NCBI RefSeq assembly: GCF_000424285.1 | Contig: NZ_KE384157.1 | Span: 62,001 to 126,000, forward strand | Direction of reading: 5' to 3' | Length of the DNA stretch: 64,000 nucleotides | From: Butyrivibrio sp. MB2005 | GTDB lineage: Bacteria > Bacillota > Clostridia > Lachnospirales > Lachnospiraceae | In this document: positions 15,191 through 24,255 of the stretch, in pieces | Position numbering within the stretch: the first letter of the stretch is position 1 | Layout: each line of letters opens with the position of its first letter | Notes under the pieces: generated by a model | Seen by the model: only the letters and a program-made list of their open reading frames with translations | What the model was told of the DNA's origin: nothing | The model's database searches: none | Translations under genes and position numbers: made by a program

Positions 15191-15886
15191 TCACAAAATC
15201 CTTTTAGGCATAAAGTCCAGGTAATCCCCGGAAACAAGACTGTATTCCACGCCCTTCACATTGCCAAGAAGGCTGTCATGAAAACGCTCTTTTCCGTGAC
15301 AGTGGGCATAGATCACCTGCTCAGCGCCGTAGGCCCTTGCCATATAGGTGAATCTGCTCTCCGTCTCCCCAAGCTCTGTGGGCGGATAATGCAGGAACAT
15401 AATGAATTTCTCAAAGCCGTCTGCTCTTGCCGCTTCAAATGAAGTCTTCAGTCTCTTGGCTTCCCTCTCAATCAGCATATCCGCATGCTGTCTGGTATCA
15501 AGGCCCTCGTAGCAGTAGCCCTTGGTTCCGACTATGGCGTAGTCTTCATAGGGATAGTAATTATTCTGCAAAAAACAGAGCCTGTCCTTATACATATCGT
15601 TTAGGCGCTGGGTTTTCTTGGCACTCCAGAAATTATCATGGTTGCCGCGAATAAGGATTTTCCTGCCGGGGAGATTCTCTATAAAAAGAAGATCCTGCTC
15701 ACAGTTTTCAAGCCCCTTCCCCCAGCTGTGATCTCCCACAAGCACAAGGGTGTCCTCATCTGTCATTATTTTGTTGCAGTTCTTTTCTACTTTTCTCTCA
15801 TGCCCTCTCCAGACCTTACCAAAAATATCCATGGTCTTGTCCGACTGATAAGCAAGGTGAAGATCGCCTAGCGCAAATAAAGCCAT
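15191..15886 (-). CDS. Calcineurin-like metallophosphoesterase
   Basis: A phosphoesterase of about 231 residues with the dinuclear metal motifs in order: GDLHL (DxH) at the N-terminus, VGDHSWG (GD), RGNHDNFW (GNHD), MFLHYPP and YAHCHGK (GHxH-like, here AHCH). ATG 15886 (MALFALGDLHL) is chosen because a GAAAGG site precedes it. An upstream ATG at 15934 would add 16 residues not typical of the family. Similar clostridial proteins are of unknown substrate. Confidence 0.85.
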   Translation of the reverse strand: MALFALGDLHLAYQSDKTMDIFGKVWRGHERKVEKNCNKIMTDEDTLVLVGDHSWGKGLENCEQDLLFIENLPGRKILIRGNHDNFWSAKKTQRLNDMYKDRLCFLQNNYYPYEDYAIVGTKGYCYEGLDTRQHADMLIEREAKRLKTSFEAARADGFEKFIMFLHYPPTELGETESRFTYMARAYGAEQVIYAHCHGKERFHDSLLGNVKGVEYSLVSGDYLDFMPKRIL

Positions 15887-16044
15887 ACTAATAAACCTTT
15901 CCGAAAAATCCAGTCTCTTTAAGAAGTATATCAAAAAATCTCATGTCATGTTCCATTAAAAATCTGATATACTGTTTGAGATATTTTCCGGATTAAAATC
16001 GGATGCATTAAGATTTTCACACACAATTACATTAAGGAAAAGAC

Positions 16045-17187
16045 ATGAAAAAAACCACTATAAAAACACTTTTACTTATGGCATGCACCGCTATCACGCT
16101 ATCACTTCCTATAAATGCTCTCGCAGAGGAAACCACTGAAGCTTCCGCCGACCTTCAAGGCACTACCGAAACCGCAAACGACAGCGAAGGCCTCCCCGAT
16201 GCCTCCGAAATCCACGGCATCTATGTAAGCGCCTTTGTGGCAGGCACAAAAAGCATGATGGACGAGATCGTAACAAACATTGACGATACCAACATAAACG
16301 CCGTTGTAATCGATGTGAAAAATGATGACGGAAATGTGGTCTTCGATATGGATTCAGAGCTTATAGATGAGCTGGGCGTTGAAAACATCCTCGTAAAGGA
16401 CATGACGGGACTGATTGATGAACTCCATAGTCACGGTATATATGTGATTGCAAGATGCGTTGCTTTCAGAGATCCCTTTATTGACGAAGTTAAGCCTGAA
16501 TGGGTAATCCACGCTGCCTCCGGTGAAATCTATGAAGACGGCAAGGGCTTTACCTGGATGGATCCCACCAATGAAGAGGTGAAAGCTTATCTCATCGAAG
16601 TGGCAAAGGGCTGCAAAAAGGCAGGCTTTGACGAAGTTCAATATGACTATGTAAGATACGGCACAGGAATACAGGAGGAAGACATCAATCTTAACGGCTA
16701 TGGCAGAAGGCATTCCATTCTTAAGTTCGTAAAGGAAGCATCCGCCACTTTGAAAAAAGAAAACATTCCTCTGTCTCTGGACGTATTCGGAACAATCATC
16801 AATTCCAAGGTGGACAGGGATATCGTCGGTCAGGAGTACTCTCAGCTCTCAATGTATGCTGATTACCTCTCTCCCATGATCTACCCCTCACACTACTACG
16901 ACAACACCCTGGGCCTGGATCATCCGGATCTGTACCCTTACGAAGCCATAGATGCTGCCATGAAGCTCTCCGATGCCGAGCTTAAGGTAGTTAATCCCAA
17001 GGGCACAAGAACTCAGGCAAGCGTACGCCCCTGGCTTCAGGGCTTTACCGCATCCTACCTTAAGCACTATAAAAACTACGGAGCAGATGAGATAAAGGCC
17101 CAGATAAAAGCCGTAAACGACAATGGCGTAAGCTCCTGGATAATATGGAATCCATCCTGTAAATATCCCTGGGAAGCATTTAAATAA
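16045..17187 (+). CDS. Secreted putative glycoside hydrolase (DUF4015)
   Basis: A 380-residue protein with a signal peptide (KKTTIKTLLLMACTAITL, cleavage after INALA) and a short Thr/Glu-rich linker, followed by a (beta/alpha)8-type DUF4015 domain from about residue 53. Telling motifs are IHGIYVSAF, INAVVIDVKNDDGNV, YVIARCVAFRDP and QYDYVRY. The family is predicted to act on carbohydrates outside the cell; the substrate is unknown. ATG 16045 follows AAGGAAAAGAC. It ends in a strong terminator. Confidence 0.85.
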   Translation: MKKTTIKTLLLMACTAITLSLPINALAEETTEASADLQGTTETANDSEGLPDASEIHGIYVSAFVAGTKSMMDEIVTNIDDTNINAVVIDVKNDDGNVVFDMDSELIDELGVENILVKDMTGLIDELHSHGIYVIARCVAFRDPFIDEVKPEWVIHAASGEIYEDGKGFTWMDPTNEEVKAYLIEVAKGCKKAGFDEVQYDYVRYGTGIQEEDINLNGYGRRHSILKFVKEASATLKKENIPLSLDVFGTIINSKVDRDIVGQEYSQLSMYADYLSPMIYPSHYYDNTLGLDHPDLYPYEAIDAAMKLSDAELKVVNPKGTRTQASVRPWLQGFTASYLKHYKNYGADEIKAQIKAVNDNGVSSWIIWNPSCKYPWEAFK

Positions 17188-17197
17188 ATCAAGGATC

Positions 17198-17246
17198 TGC
17201 CGGCATGACTGATATCATCACAATCAGTCAAAGCCGGCACTTTTTA
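17198..17246 (+). terminator. Terminator of the DUF4015 gene
   Basis: TGCCGGC and TGACTGAT pair with AATCAGTCA and GCCGGCA in a long stem, followed by TTTTT. The 150 bp from here to the acyltransferase start hold a small hairpin (GCAAGC-AAAAA-GCTTGC at 17332-17348) and no gene. Confidence 0.85.
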
Positions 17247-17394
17247 TAAAAAGCAAGAATTCATATAATTATGGTTCATTTTAATATAGAGGAAACTCCC
17301 CGCAGATAATAAGATTATTAGTGGGTAAATGCAAGCAAAAAGCTTGCTGTCAGAGAATATAAAGGGGTTCTTTGACAACTTTGGGAGGTAAAAA

Positions 17395-18579
17395 ATGAAT
17401 AATCTAATCTACGTGGTGTACCTTATCCTGCCTGTAGTTTTGCTTTGGGGAGCAAAGCCGACAAAAAGAGGAGAATGGAACACCGAATTCTTGTCCCTTG
17501 AGCAGACAAAAGCTCTTCAGGGATTTCTTGCACTGTGCATCATGCTTCATCACATCAGCCAGAAAAGATGCGCATCCTGGATATGGCCACAGAACCGTAT
17601 AATCCACGGTCTTGATATTTTTGTGGACATGGGCTATCTACTGGTTGGCGTATTCCTCTTCTTCAACGGATATGGTGTTTACAAAAGCTTTCATTCAAAA
17701 GAAAACTATTTAAAGGGCTTCTTCTCAAGAAGGGTTCTGCCTGTTATCCTGTCCTTCTACACAACAGGACTTATCTTCTTTGTAGCAAGACTTCTTCTCA
17801 AAGAAAAAATGGATACACAGCTTAAGATTTTTTATCTTACAGGAATCAAGCTCTGCAATCCCAATACATGGTACGTGATCGTGCTTCCGTTCTTCTACAT
17901 GGCATTCTATTTTGCCTTCAGATTCATCAAAAAGGACGGCCTTGCAACTGCTGTAACCTGCGGCTTCGTATTTGCTTACATGCTCTATGGCACAACCATC
18001 GATCACAACGATTTCTGGATCCGAGGTCAGTGGTGGTACAACTGTGTTCACCTTTTTGCTGTCGGAATAATCTTTGCAAAGTTTGAAAATAAGATCATAC
18101 CTCATCTTAAAAAGTTCTACTGGGTATATCTGATCCTGGCACTGGTACTGATGATTCCTATGATCAATTTCTCAAACGGCATTTGCAACACATTCTCATA
18201 CTATGGTGAGAACTGGGGCGCTCCTGATACAGTATTCAGACGCCGCGTATGCCTTGCATCACAGATGCTGCCTACCTGCAACTTCGTATTCTGCATTCTA
18301 CTCCTTGGCATGAAGCTCAAAATTGGCAATAAGTTCATCAAGTTCATGGGCACGATTACCCTTGAGTTCTACCTTATCCATGGACTTTTTGTAGAGCTCT
18401 TCACCTACGAATTTGACGGAAAAGCAAAGGGAATCTATCCCATCAAGAACCTTCTTGCGTATGTAGTTGTTGTTTTTGTTCTTGGTCTTCCTTCAGCTAT
18501 TCTACTTAAGAAGCTGCACAATCTTATACTTGGAAAAAATAAAAGCAATAAAAAAATAGCGGTTTCAAAAGCAGCTTGA
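17395..18579 (+). CDS. Membrane acyltransferase (acyltransferase-3 family)
   Basis: A 394-residue integral membrane protein with about ten hydrophobic segments. The early motif ALQGFLALCIMLHHISQK, with its conserved histidine, and LVGVFLFFNGYGVYKSF are typical of the OafA/NodX-like acyltransferase-3 family, which acetylates or acylates surface polysaccharides. It ends in a Lys/Asn-rich tail. GGGAGG precedes the ATG by 6 bases. Substrate cannot be told. It is monocistronic, with a terminator directly after it. Confidence 0.85.
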   Translation: MNNLIYVVYLILPVVLLWGAKPTKRGEWNTEFLSLEQTKALQGFLALCIMLHHISQKRCASWIWPQNRIIHGLDIFVDMGYLLVGVFLFFNGYGVYKSFHSKENYLKGFFSRRVLPVILSFYTTGLIFFVARLLLKEKMDTQLKIFYLTGIKLCNPNTWYVIVLPFFYMAFYFAFRFIKKDGLATAVTCGFVFAYMLYGTTIDHNDFWIRGQWWYNCVHLFAVGIIFAKFENKIIPHLKKFYWVYLILALVLMIPMINFSNGICNTFSYYGENWGAPDTVFRRRVCLASQMLPTCNFVFCILLLGMKLKIGNKFIKFMGTITLEFYLIHGLFVELFTYEFDGKAKGIYPIKNLLAYVVVVFVLGLPSAILLKKLHNLILGKNKSNKKIAVSKAA

Positions 18580-18605
18580 AAAGAATAAGATATAGATAAA
18601 AAATG

Positions 18606-18639
18606 CGCCGGAGTGACATTCCCTTAAGTCATTCCGGCG
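18606..18639. terminator. Bidirectional terminator between convergent genes
   Basis: CGCCGGAGTGAC pairs with GTCATTCCGGCG around a 9-base loop. It lies between the plus-strand acyltransferase gene and the minus-strand GGDEF gene. Confidence 0.8.
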
Positions 18640-18640
18640 T

Positions 18641-20320
18641 TTATCTTGAGTGTTTCATTCCTGATTTTTTCTTATACATTCGCTCGTCAGCAAGAAGGTA
18701 AACAGAATTCCAATCACTTCCGTTTGTCTCATGTCTGTAGGCAAATCCCGCTGCAGCGCTTCTCTCCATGGACGGGTCCTTTTTATTCATCTCTAAAAGG
18801 GCACCATCCAGCCTCTGAATAAGCTCATCCGCCATATCGAGATCATCGCCCCTTAATATGGATACAAATTCATCTCCGCCAATTCTTGCGATAAATCCGC
18901 TCTTTCCAAAGCACCCTGTAAAAGCTTCCGTAAATTCTGACAAGTACTTATCTCCTACCAGATGTCCTTTGGTATCGTTTACAGATTTTAAGCCGTTTAG
19001 ATCGATACTTACAACGCAGTAATCCTCGTCAGTTTTTCCAAGGTCAGTTAAATATTTTTCATATCTTGATCTGTTTGGGATTCCCGTCAGGTCGTCCTCA
19101 TAGGCAAGTCTTGCCAGCGATTGATGCTCAACTTTACTTGCATAGGAATCAGAAATGTAGATTCTGTAGTTAACAAGGGTAGCAAATACCATACATATGG
19201 CGCCCAGAGGAACAGCCTTCTTTGAAAGCATAATCTGTTCTGATATTCCGGCAACCTCCAGGTAGTAGAAAAATACATTAAAGAAAAAGGACAGCGCCAG
19301 AACAGTTTCTCCAGCCAGCTGTATGATCTGAGAATTGGTAATGCGATGATTTATGCTGTCTCTTACAAGGTACACTATCATCAGAACACACATTGCAAGC
19401 GCATTGATCTGATATACCATAAGCATCCTGTTGATATGAACAAGGCCCATAAAATGAATAGCTATAAGTGATAGTGATATTACGGTCCCTGATACCGAGA
19501 AAAATAAAAAAACCTTATCCTTCAAATAATCCTGCATACATCCCATGACCATATACATCAATGGAACAAGCAGATAAAGGGAAATGTACTCTATCTCCGT
19601 CTGGTGACCTCCGGTATCAAGGAAAATATCCATAAGCCTGAACTGTGTGAGGAACCATACTCCAAGCATTATGTAAAGAAGCGATGAATAAATCTGCATG
19701 TCCATCTCAGGAAGATCACTTCTAAATCCGATGGAAATTGCAAAAAACATAAGACCAAATATCATCAAAAATGCTGATGTCATAAACACAAACATATTAC
19801 TGTAGACAGCGTATAAAAGCACATCCATATATTCACCTATAACAGGTGATTCGTAGAAATTATATGCGCTGTCTTCAGATACCAGATACTCAATAATTAT
19901 AACTGAAGCCTCGGCACCTCCGCAGGATGGCAGGTTTAAAAAAGTATCCTCACATCCTATGAATTCATTGATTTCATACAGATCAAAATTGTGCTCACCA
20001 ACAAGCTTACCGTTGCAGGTAACTCTCCAGGCGCTGAACCTGCTTTCAAACAAAAGCGTTGGCGCAGTATAAATGCCAAGTCCCTCCACCTTATTTTCAA
20101 GGACAATATGATCTCCTTTTTGAGTTGCAGAGCCAATAAGCCTTCGAAGTGCAGGAAGGCTTACATCCGTAAATTCCACGTCATTGTACCTGACATCCCA
20201 TCCGTCAGATAAAACACTGACCTTTTCGATGCCGGATGGGCTCATCCAAAAATGACCTATCAACGTTAGCAGCAGGAATGATATGAAAGAGATTGTAAGG
20301 AAAAGTATTTTTCTACGCAT
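18641..20320 (-). CDS. Membrane diguanylate cyclase (7TM sensor plus GGDEF)
   Basis: A 559-residue protein. An N-terminal anchor is followed by an extracellular region (residues about 30-180), then seven or so membrane segments (about 185-390) in a 7TMR-DISM-like layout, and a C-terminal GGDEF domain (LAYEDDLTGIPNRSRYE; GGDEF at 481-485). It should make cyclic di-GMP. The RxxD inhibitory site is absent (GKSG). Its start overlaps the stop of the paralogous gene upstream by 8 bases, so the pair is co-translated. It ends at a terminator. Confidence 0.9.
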   Translation of the reverse strand: MRRKILFLTISFISFLLLTLIGHFWMSPSGIEKVSVLSDGWDVRYNDVEFTDVSLPALRRLIGSATQKGDHIVLENKVEGLGIYTAPTLLFESRFSAWRVTCNGKLVGEHNFDLYEINEFIGCEDTFLNLPSCGGAEASVIIIEYLVSEDSAYNFYESPVIGEYMDVLLYAVYSNMFVFMTSAFLMIFGLMFFAISIGFRSDLPEMDMQIYSSLLYIMLGVWFLTQFRLMDIFLDTGGHQTEIEYISLYLLVPLMYMVMGCMQDYLKDKVFLFFSVSGTVISLSLIAIHFMGLVHINRMLMVYQINALAMCVLMIVYLVRDSINHRITNSQIIQLAGETVLALSFFFNVFFYYLEVAGISEQIMLSKKAVPLGAICMVFATLVNYRIYISDSYASKVEHQSLARLAYEDDLTGIPNRSRYEKYLTDLGKTDEDYCVVSIDLNGLKSVNDTKGHLVGDKYLSEFTEAFTGCFGKSGFIARIGGDEFVSILRGDDLDMADELIQRLDGALLEMNKKDPSMERSAAAGFAYRHETNGSDWNSVYLLADERMYKKKSGMKHSR

Positions 20321-22016
20321 GGTGTTTCTCCTTCATTTCATACATTCTTGTATCAGCCAGATAATAAATATCTTCAAAACTCCCACCCTGCAGTTCATTA
20401 CTGTAGGCATAGCCAGTAGATGCAGACAGGGTAAACCGCTCTCCTTTCTGATTAAATGCAGCCAGATTTTTCTCAAGTGCGCGTATACACTTATCACAGA
20501 TGTCAGCAGCAGGATTATCAAAGATAACCAAAAACTCATCTCCTCCGGTCCTGCCTATGATGCTTGCTCCAATGAAAGATTCTCTCAAAATATCCGCGAA
20601 GGCTTTGATCATCTTATCCCCTTCAAGATGTCCAAGGGTATCATTCACATATTTTAATTTATCCAGATCAAGACTCACTACAGCATAAGGATTCTCCATG
20701 GCTGCATGATACTGTGAACACTTTGCCCTGTTTGCAAGACCAGTCAAAGCATCAGTATAGGCAAGGCCCTCAAGCTGCGCCTTAACCCTTTCTGCATTCA
20801 TATGGTCGATTCCATTGAGGAAATAGTAAATATACAGGCATATTATGAAAAACAGCATCCCCAGGTCGAGATAATCGATATTGGCAAAAATGCTCTCTCC
20901 GCCAAACGTTCCCTTGAATCTGCTTATGTTGTATCTGATAATCTCCAAAATTCCAAAGACCATTATTATAACGAAACCCAAAAGGAGGTAATTACCCGGC
21001 TCAAGACCTGTATAAGTATCCGATTTAGCTTTCTCATTATGCTTTTTTATCATTCCCGCTATCAATGATGGCATAATGACCATTATATCCACTACGCCGA
21101 GAAATTGAGTAGGGATCACAAACATCTCAATATGCGCAAGCTTTAATACGTGCAGTAAAATAAAACATGTTGGCATGAGAATATTTATAGCCAGTATTAT
21201 ACGCTGCCTTGTGGTCTCAATCTCAGGGTGAGACGAGTATAAAAGCACGCTGAATGCCAGCGGTATGAAAAATAATACGATGTATTCCAGGATTGAAAAA
21301 TAATAGTTCTTATCACTGATAAAACAGAATATGTCATTATATGCATAGCAGTACACACCAAGCTGCAATGACACAAGAGCACTGAGGAATGTAGAAAGAT
21401 CTGTTTTTTTATAAAGGAACATGAAAACTCCAAGAGCAAACAAAAGACAGGAATAGATAAAAAAGAATCCGCCTATAAAAATCGTAAGCCTGTGGTATTG
21501 TAAGAAATTGTGGACAAGCTCCCGCTTCGTTCCAAAATAGATTGGATATATACCATTGAAGGTGTTTTTTTCAGGAATAGTATAAGAAATGGATAATTCA
21601 TGAGGGACTGTGCCATCCTCTAAGGCTATCATGTTGTACTTTTTAGGCACAAACTCTCCCGCATCGCTGTATTCTTTTCCATAGGAATACACCGGCTCTC
21701 CATCTATACATACGTCCACCGAAGCCAGACTGTTTTTAAACATGATAGTGGGAGCAATGATATTCGTGGCAGGAGTCGTGTTTATAATCGTAATGACTTC
21801 ACCCTTGTAGGTGTCCCCAACAGAAAAATCTGCCAAAGTAACGTCTTTATAGATTTTATCCCCACACTGAACAGACCAGCCCGAGCTAAGCTGGCTATAA
21901 TGCATGGTTCTTTCTGAATTAAGCAGGTCGCTTCCGAAAATAAGTAAAACTGTAGCAACGAAAGTCATGAGTATCGAAAGCACCATAATTTTTCTTTTCA
22001 TAGATGCTTTTTTCAT
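20313..22016 (-). CDS. Membrane diguanylate cyclase, paralogue of the preceding
   Basis: A 567-residue protein with the same plan as its downstream neighbour: an N-terminal anchor, an extracellular sensory region starting SERTMHYSQLSSGWSVQ, seven membrane segments (about 180-400) and a GGDEF domain (LAYTDALTGLANRAKC; GGDEF at 491-495). The RxxD site is absent (IGAS). The extracellular regions share a common opening (SDGWDV/SSGWSV) but are diverged, suggesting duplication followed by a change of ligand. Confidence 0.9.
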   Translation of the reverse strand: MKKASMKRKIMVLSILMTFVATVLLIFGSDLLNSERTMHYSQLSSGWSVQCGDKIYKDVTLADFSVGDTYKGEVITIINTTPATNIIAPTIMFKNSLASVDVCIDGEPVYSYGKEYSDAGEFVPKKYNMIALEDGTVPHELSISYTIPEKNTFNGIYPIYFGTKRELVHNFLQYHRLTIFIGGFFFIYSCLLFALGVFMFLYKKTDLSTFLSALVSLQLGVYCYAYNDIFCFISDKNYYFSILEYIVLFFIPLAFSVLLYSSHPEIETTRQRIILAINILMPTCFILLHVLKLAHIEMFVIPTQFLGVVDIMVIMPSLIAGMIKKHNEKAKSDTYTGLEPGNYLLLGFVIIMVFGILEIIRYNISRFKGTFGGESIFANIDYLDLGMLFFIICLYIYYFLNGIDHMNAERVKAQLEGLAYTDALTGLANRAKCSQYHAAMENPYAVVSLDLDKLKYVNDTLGHLEGDKMIKAFADILRESFIGASIIGRTGGDEFLVIFDNPAADICDKCIRALEKNLAAFNQKGERFTLSASTGYAYSNELQGGSFEDIYYLADTRMYEMKEKHHA

Positions 22017-22046
22017 GAAAAACTGCCTAAACCTTCCTGTGTAAAA

Positions 22047-23468
22047 CTACTTCAGTAGCTTTCTAAGATATTTACGAACTCCCATAAGGGCAAAACCAAG
22101 GATATTCTCGCTTTGTTTTTCTGATTTATAAGCACGCCACTGCTGCGGAGGAACTTTCAGGGTTCCATCGGGAGTGATGAGTTCACTCTCCTTCATTCCC
22201 GCTCCGTATATATCATCAAAGGGGCTTGCTTCTATGAGCACATCATCGCCGGTAGCAAGAAGTGCCCCTGCAAACTCTTCATCGCAAAGAGCCCGCATGT
22301 AAGCTCCCCGGAAAATAATCTCCTTAAAAGCTGCTCTCCATTTAGTCTCGTCATAATTCTTAATGTTACGCCCAGCCTTCTTACACTTCTGAGGATCCGG
22401 CTCTTCCATGATAATCTTATAGGAGTCAAAATCGCCAAAAAGGAGGGCCTGCTCGGATATTATGTACTGTTCCAACGTGGCGTATGTGCGTCCGTTTATT
22501 GTAATGGGCTTACCTGCATGCCAGCTTGACAGGATGCTGTTGTCACTGCCGCTGGTATCATGCCAGAAGCACACATACCTGTGGGAGTTGCCCTGCTCTT
22601 CTTCAGAAATAAGCCAGTTAATGTCATAGAGGTTCCAGTATTTAAGGTTATCCTGATTGAAAGTGGTTTCGGCTTCATCTTCAGCCTGATTTTCAGAAGC
22701 TTCTATTTTCCCTTCGGTTGCCTCTTCTTCCTCAGAAGATGTTTCTGACGCCTTCTGTACTTCCTCAGAATCAGCTTTCTCTATCTCTTCCATCTCAGGA
22801 GCAGATTCTTCTGCAGCCTGCTCTTCAACTTCCTCAGCAGTTTCCTTTACAGCCTGCTCCTCTGAATTCTCTTCGCTTTCAGCTACTTCATCAACTTCTT
22901 CAACCTCTTCTACAGTCTCCTCAGCTGCCTTAGCCTTCTTTACAGGCTTCTTCTTTGGAACAGCAGCCTTGATTTCCTCAGAGTAAGACTTAAGGCACAA
23001 ATCATCGGGTACAACCCAGCATATATCATCAAAAGCATCGGGGTTCTTTTTTACATAATCGCAGACAGTGGCAACAGCTACCTTGGCGGCACGCTCCACA
23101 GGATAGCCCAGTTCCCCTGTAGAAATCGAGCAGAAAGCGAGCCTTCGAATTTTGTTTTCAGCTGCCAGCTCCAGTGCACTTGTATAGCAGGAACGCAGAA
23201 GTTCCTTTTCGCCTGCGGTACCACCCATCCACACAGGACCAACAGAATGAATGATATAATCGCAAGGAAGCTCATAACCGTAGGTCAGCCTTGAATCACC
23301 GGTTTCACATCCATTGAGTCTTCTGCACTCAGTTCTTAGCTGCGGGCCTGCAGCTCTGTGAATCAGACCATCGATACCACCTCCACCAAGAAGCGAATTA
23401 TTTGCGCAATTAACAATGGCATCAAACTCCGTAACCTTGGTTATGTCATCCTTAACAACTCGAATCAT
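22047..23468 (-). CDS. Macro domain - acidic linker - NADAR domain fusion
   Basis: A 473-residue three-part protein. Residues 1-175 are a macro domain (VNCANNSLLGGGGIDGLIHRAAG, CETGDSRLTYGYELP, FCSISTGELGYP), which binds ADP-ribose and often removes it from targets. Residues about 180-270 are an extremely acidic, Glu/Ala-rich linker. Residues about 280-473 are a NADAR (YbiA-like) domain: ATLEQYIISEQALLFGD, KCKKAGRNI, LLATGDDVLIEASPFDDIYG. NADAR enzymes cleave N-glycosidic bonds of ADP-ribose-type compounds, including ADP-ribosylated guanine in DNA. Two ADP-ribose hydrolases in one chain suggests detoxification of ADP-ribosylation or NAD metabolites. No toxin partner is adjacent. Confidence 0.9.
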   Translation of the reverse strand: MIRVVKDDITKVTEFDAIVNCANNSLLGGGGIDGLIHRAAGPQLRTECRRLNGCETGDSRLTYGYELPCDYIIHSVGPVWMGGTAGEKELLRSCYTSALELAAENKIRRLAFCSISTGELGYPVERAAKVAVATVCDYVKKNPDAFDDICWVVPDDLCLKSYSEEIKAAVPKKKPVKKAKAAEETVEEVEEVDEVAESEENSEEQAVKETAEEVEEQAAEESAPEMEEIEKADSEEVQKASETSSEEEEATEGKIEASENQAEDEAETTFNQDNLKYWNLYDINWLISEEEQGNSHRYVCFWHDTSGSDNSILSSWHAGKPITINGRTYATLEQYIISEQALLFGDFDSYKIIMEEPDPQKCKKAGRNIKNYDETKWRAAFKEIIFRGAYMRALCDEEFAGALLATGDDVLIEASPFDDIYGAGMKESELITPDGTLKVPPQQWRAYKSEKQSENILGFALMGVRKYLRKLLK

Positions 23469-23602
23469 CTTATCCCCCTTAAGTCGGTTGTATTAACGTA
23501 ATATCATATAAACTTATTGAAATACTATTCTTATTATATACTAAAAAACGTTTTTACTACTTTTTCAAAGAATTAATTTTTTATAAAGCAAAAAATATAA
23601 AA

Positions 23603-23628
23603 GGCGGTAATCCCCACGGACTACCGCC
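23603..23628 (-). terminator. Terminator of the 120-residue protein gene
   Basis: GGCGGTA pairs with TACCGCC, extended inward; on the minus strand it follows the stop codon by about 20 bp and is trailed by TTTT. Confidence 0.8.
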
Positions 23629-23646
23629 AAAAAATCTCACCTTCTT

Positions 23647-24009
23647 TTATAAATTATGCAACGCATTATTCATAGCTATATTCACTTTTTCGTTCATACT
23701 GTCCGTAATTTGCTCCGAAAGCATATCCAGGATTCTACTGCTTCCCTTGGAAAAAGTCATAGCCGATGATTGGTCCTGCAGACTATTTTTCGCATCATCT
23801 TTGTGGTCAAACTCATATCTTGACCTCATTCCATCACTAAGGGTGCGCATTGCCTGCATTGAATCATAGGTCTTTGCGAAAACATCACCAAATTCCTCTT
23901 TCGCTTTGGAAACATTTTCACTGTTAGTGCCAGAACTCTTGGATATAGACTCCGGATTCAGGTACAGATCTGTCAACCTGCCCATAGAAGCAGCTAAATT
24001 GTAGCTCAT
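23647..24009 (-). CDS. Hypothetical small soluble protein
   Basis: A 120-residue protein with no signal peptide or membrane segment, rich in Ser, Met and Asp and predicted helical. It has no motif I recognise. It starts MSYNLAASMGRLTDLYLNPES with GGGAGG upstream. It is monocistronic, with its own terminator and about 245 bp of AT-rich promoter region (24010-24255) shared with the divergent HflX gene. Helical, Met-rich sequence could suit a secreted or structural small protein, but nothing decides it. Confidence 0.75.
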   Translation of the reverse strand: MSYNLAASMGRLTDLYLNPESISKSSGTNSENVSKAKEEFGDVFAKTYDSMQAMRTLSDGMRSRYEFDHKDDAKNSLQDQSSAMTFSKGSSRILDMLSEQITDSMNEKVNIAMNNALHNL

Positions 24010-24255
24010 AGGCGCCTCCCTTCGAAATCCTTTTCTATAAAATATTTTATCACATCTACAAAATTTATATCGGCAGCTACAGTCGATTTAATAATTTTTT
24101 AATCAAAATTTATAAAAACAATTCCTTTAACAGAGCATCAGTTTACAGTACATCAGTGCTTTACAAGGCTAAGCACTTCTGATAACTTTAAAAAAGATGT
24201 ATGAAAATAGTTGTTTTCCTGAGCATTTTTGCCTAATACCGATTGAAAGGGTTAT

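Noticed and set aside
17250..17394. Riboswitch before the acyltransferase gene
   Set aside because: Only one small hairpin (GCAAGC-AAAAA-GCTTGC) is seen and no known aptamer consensus fits.
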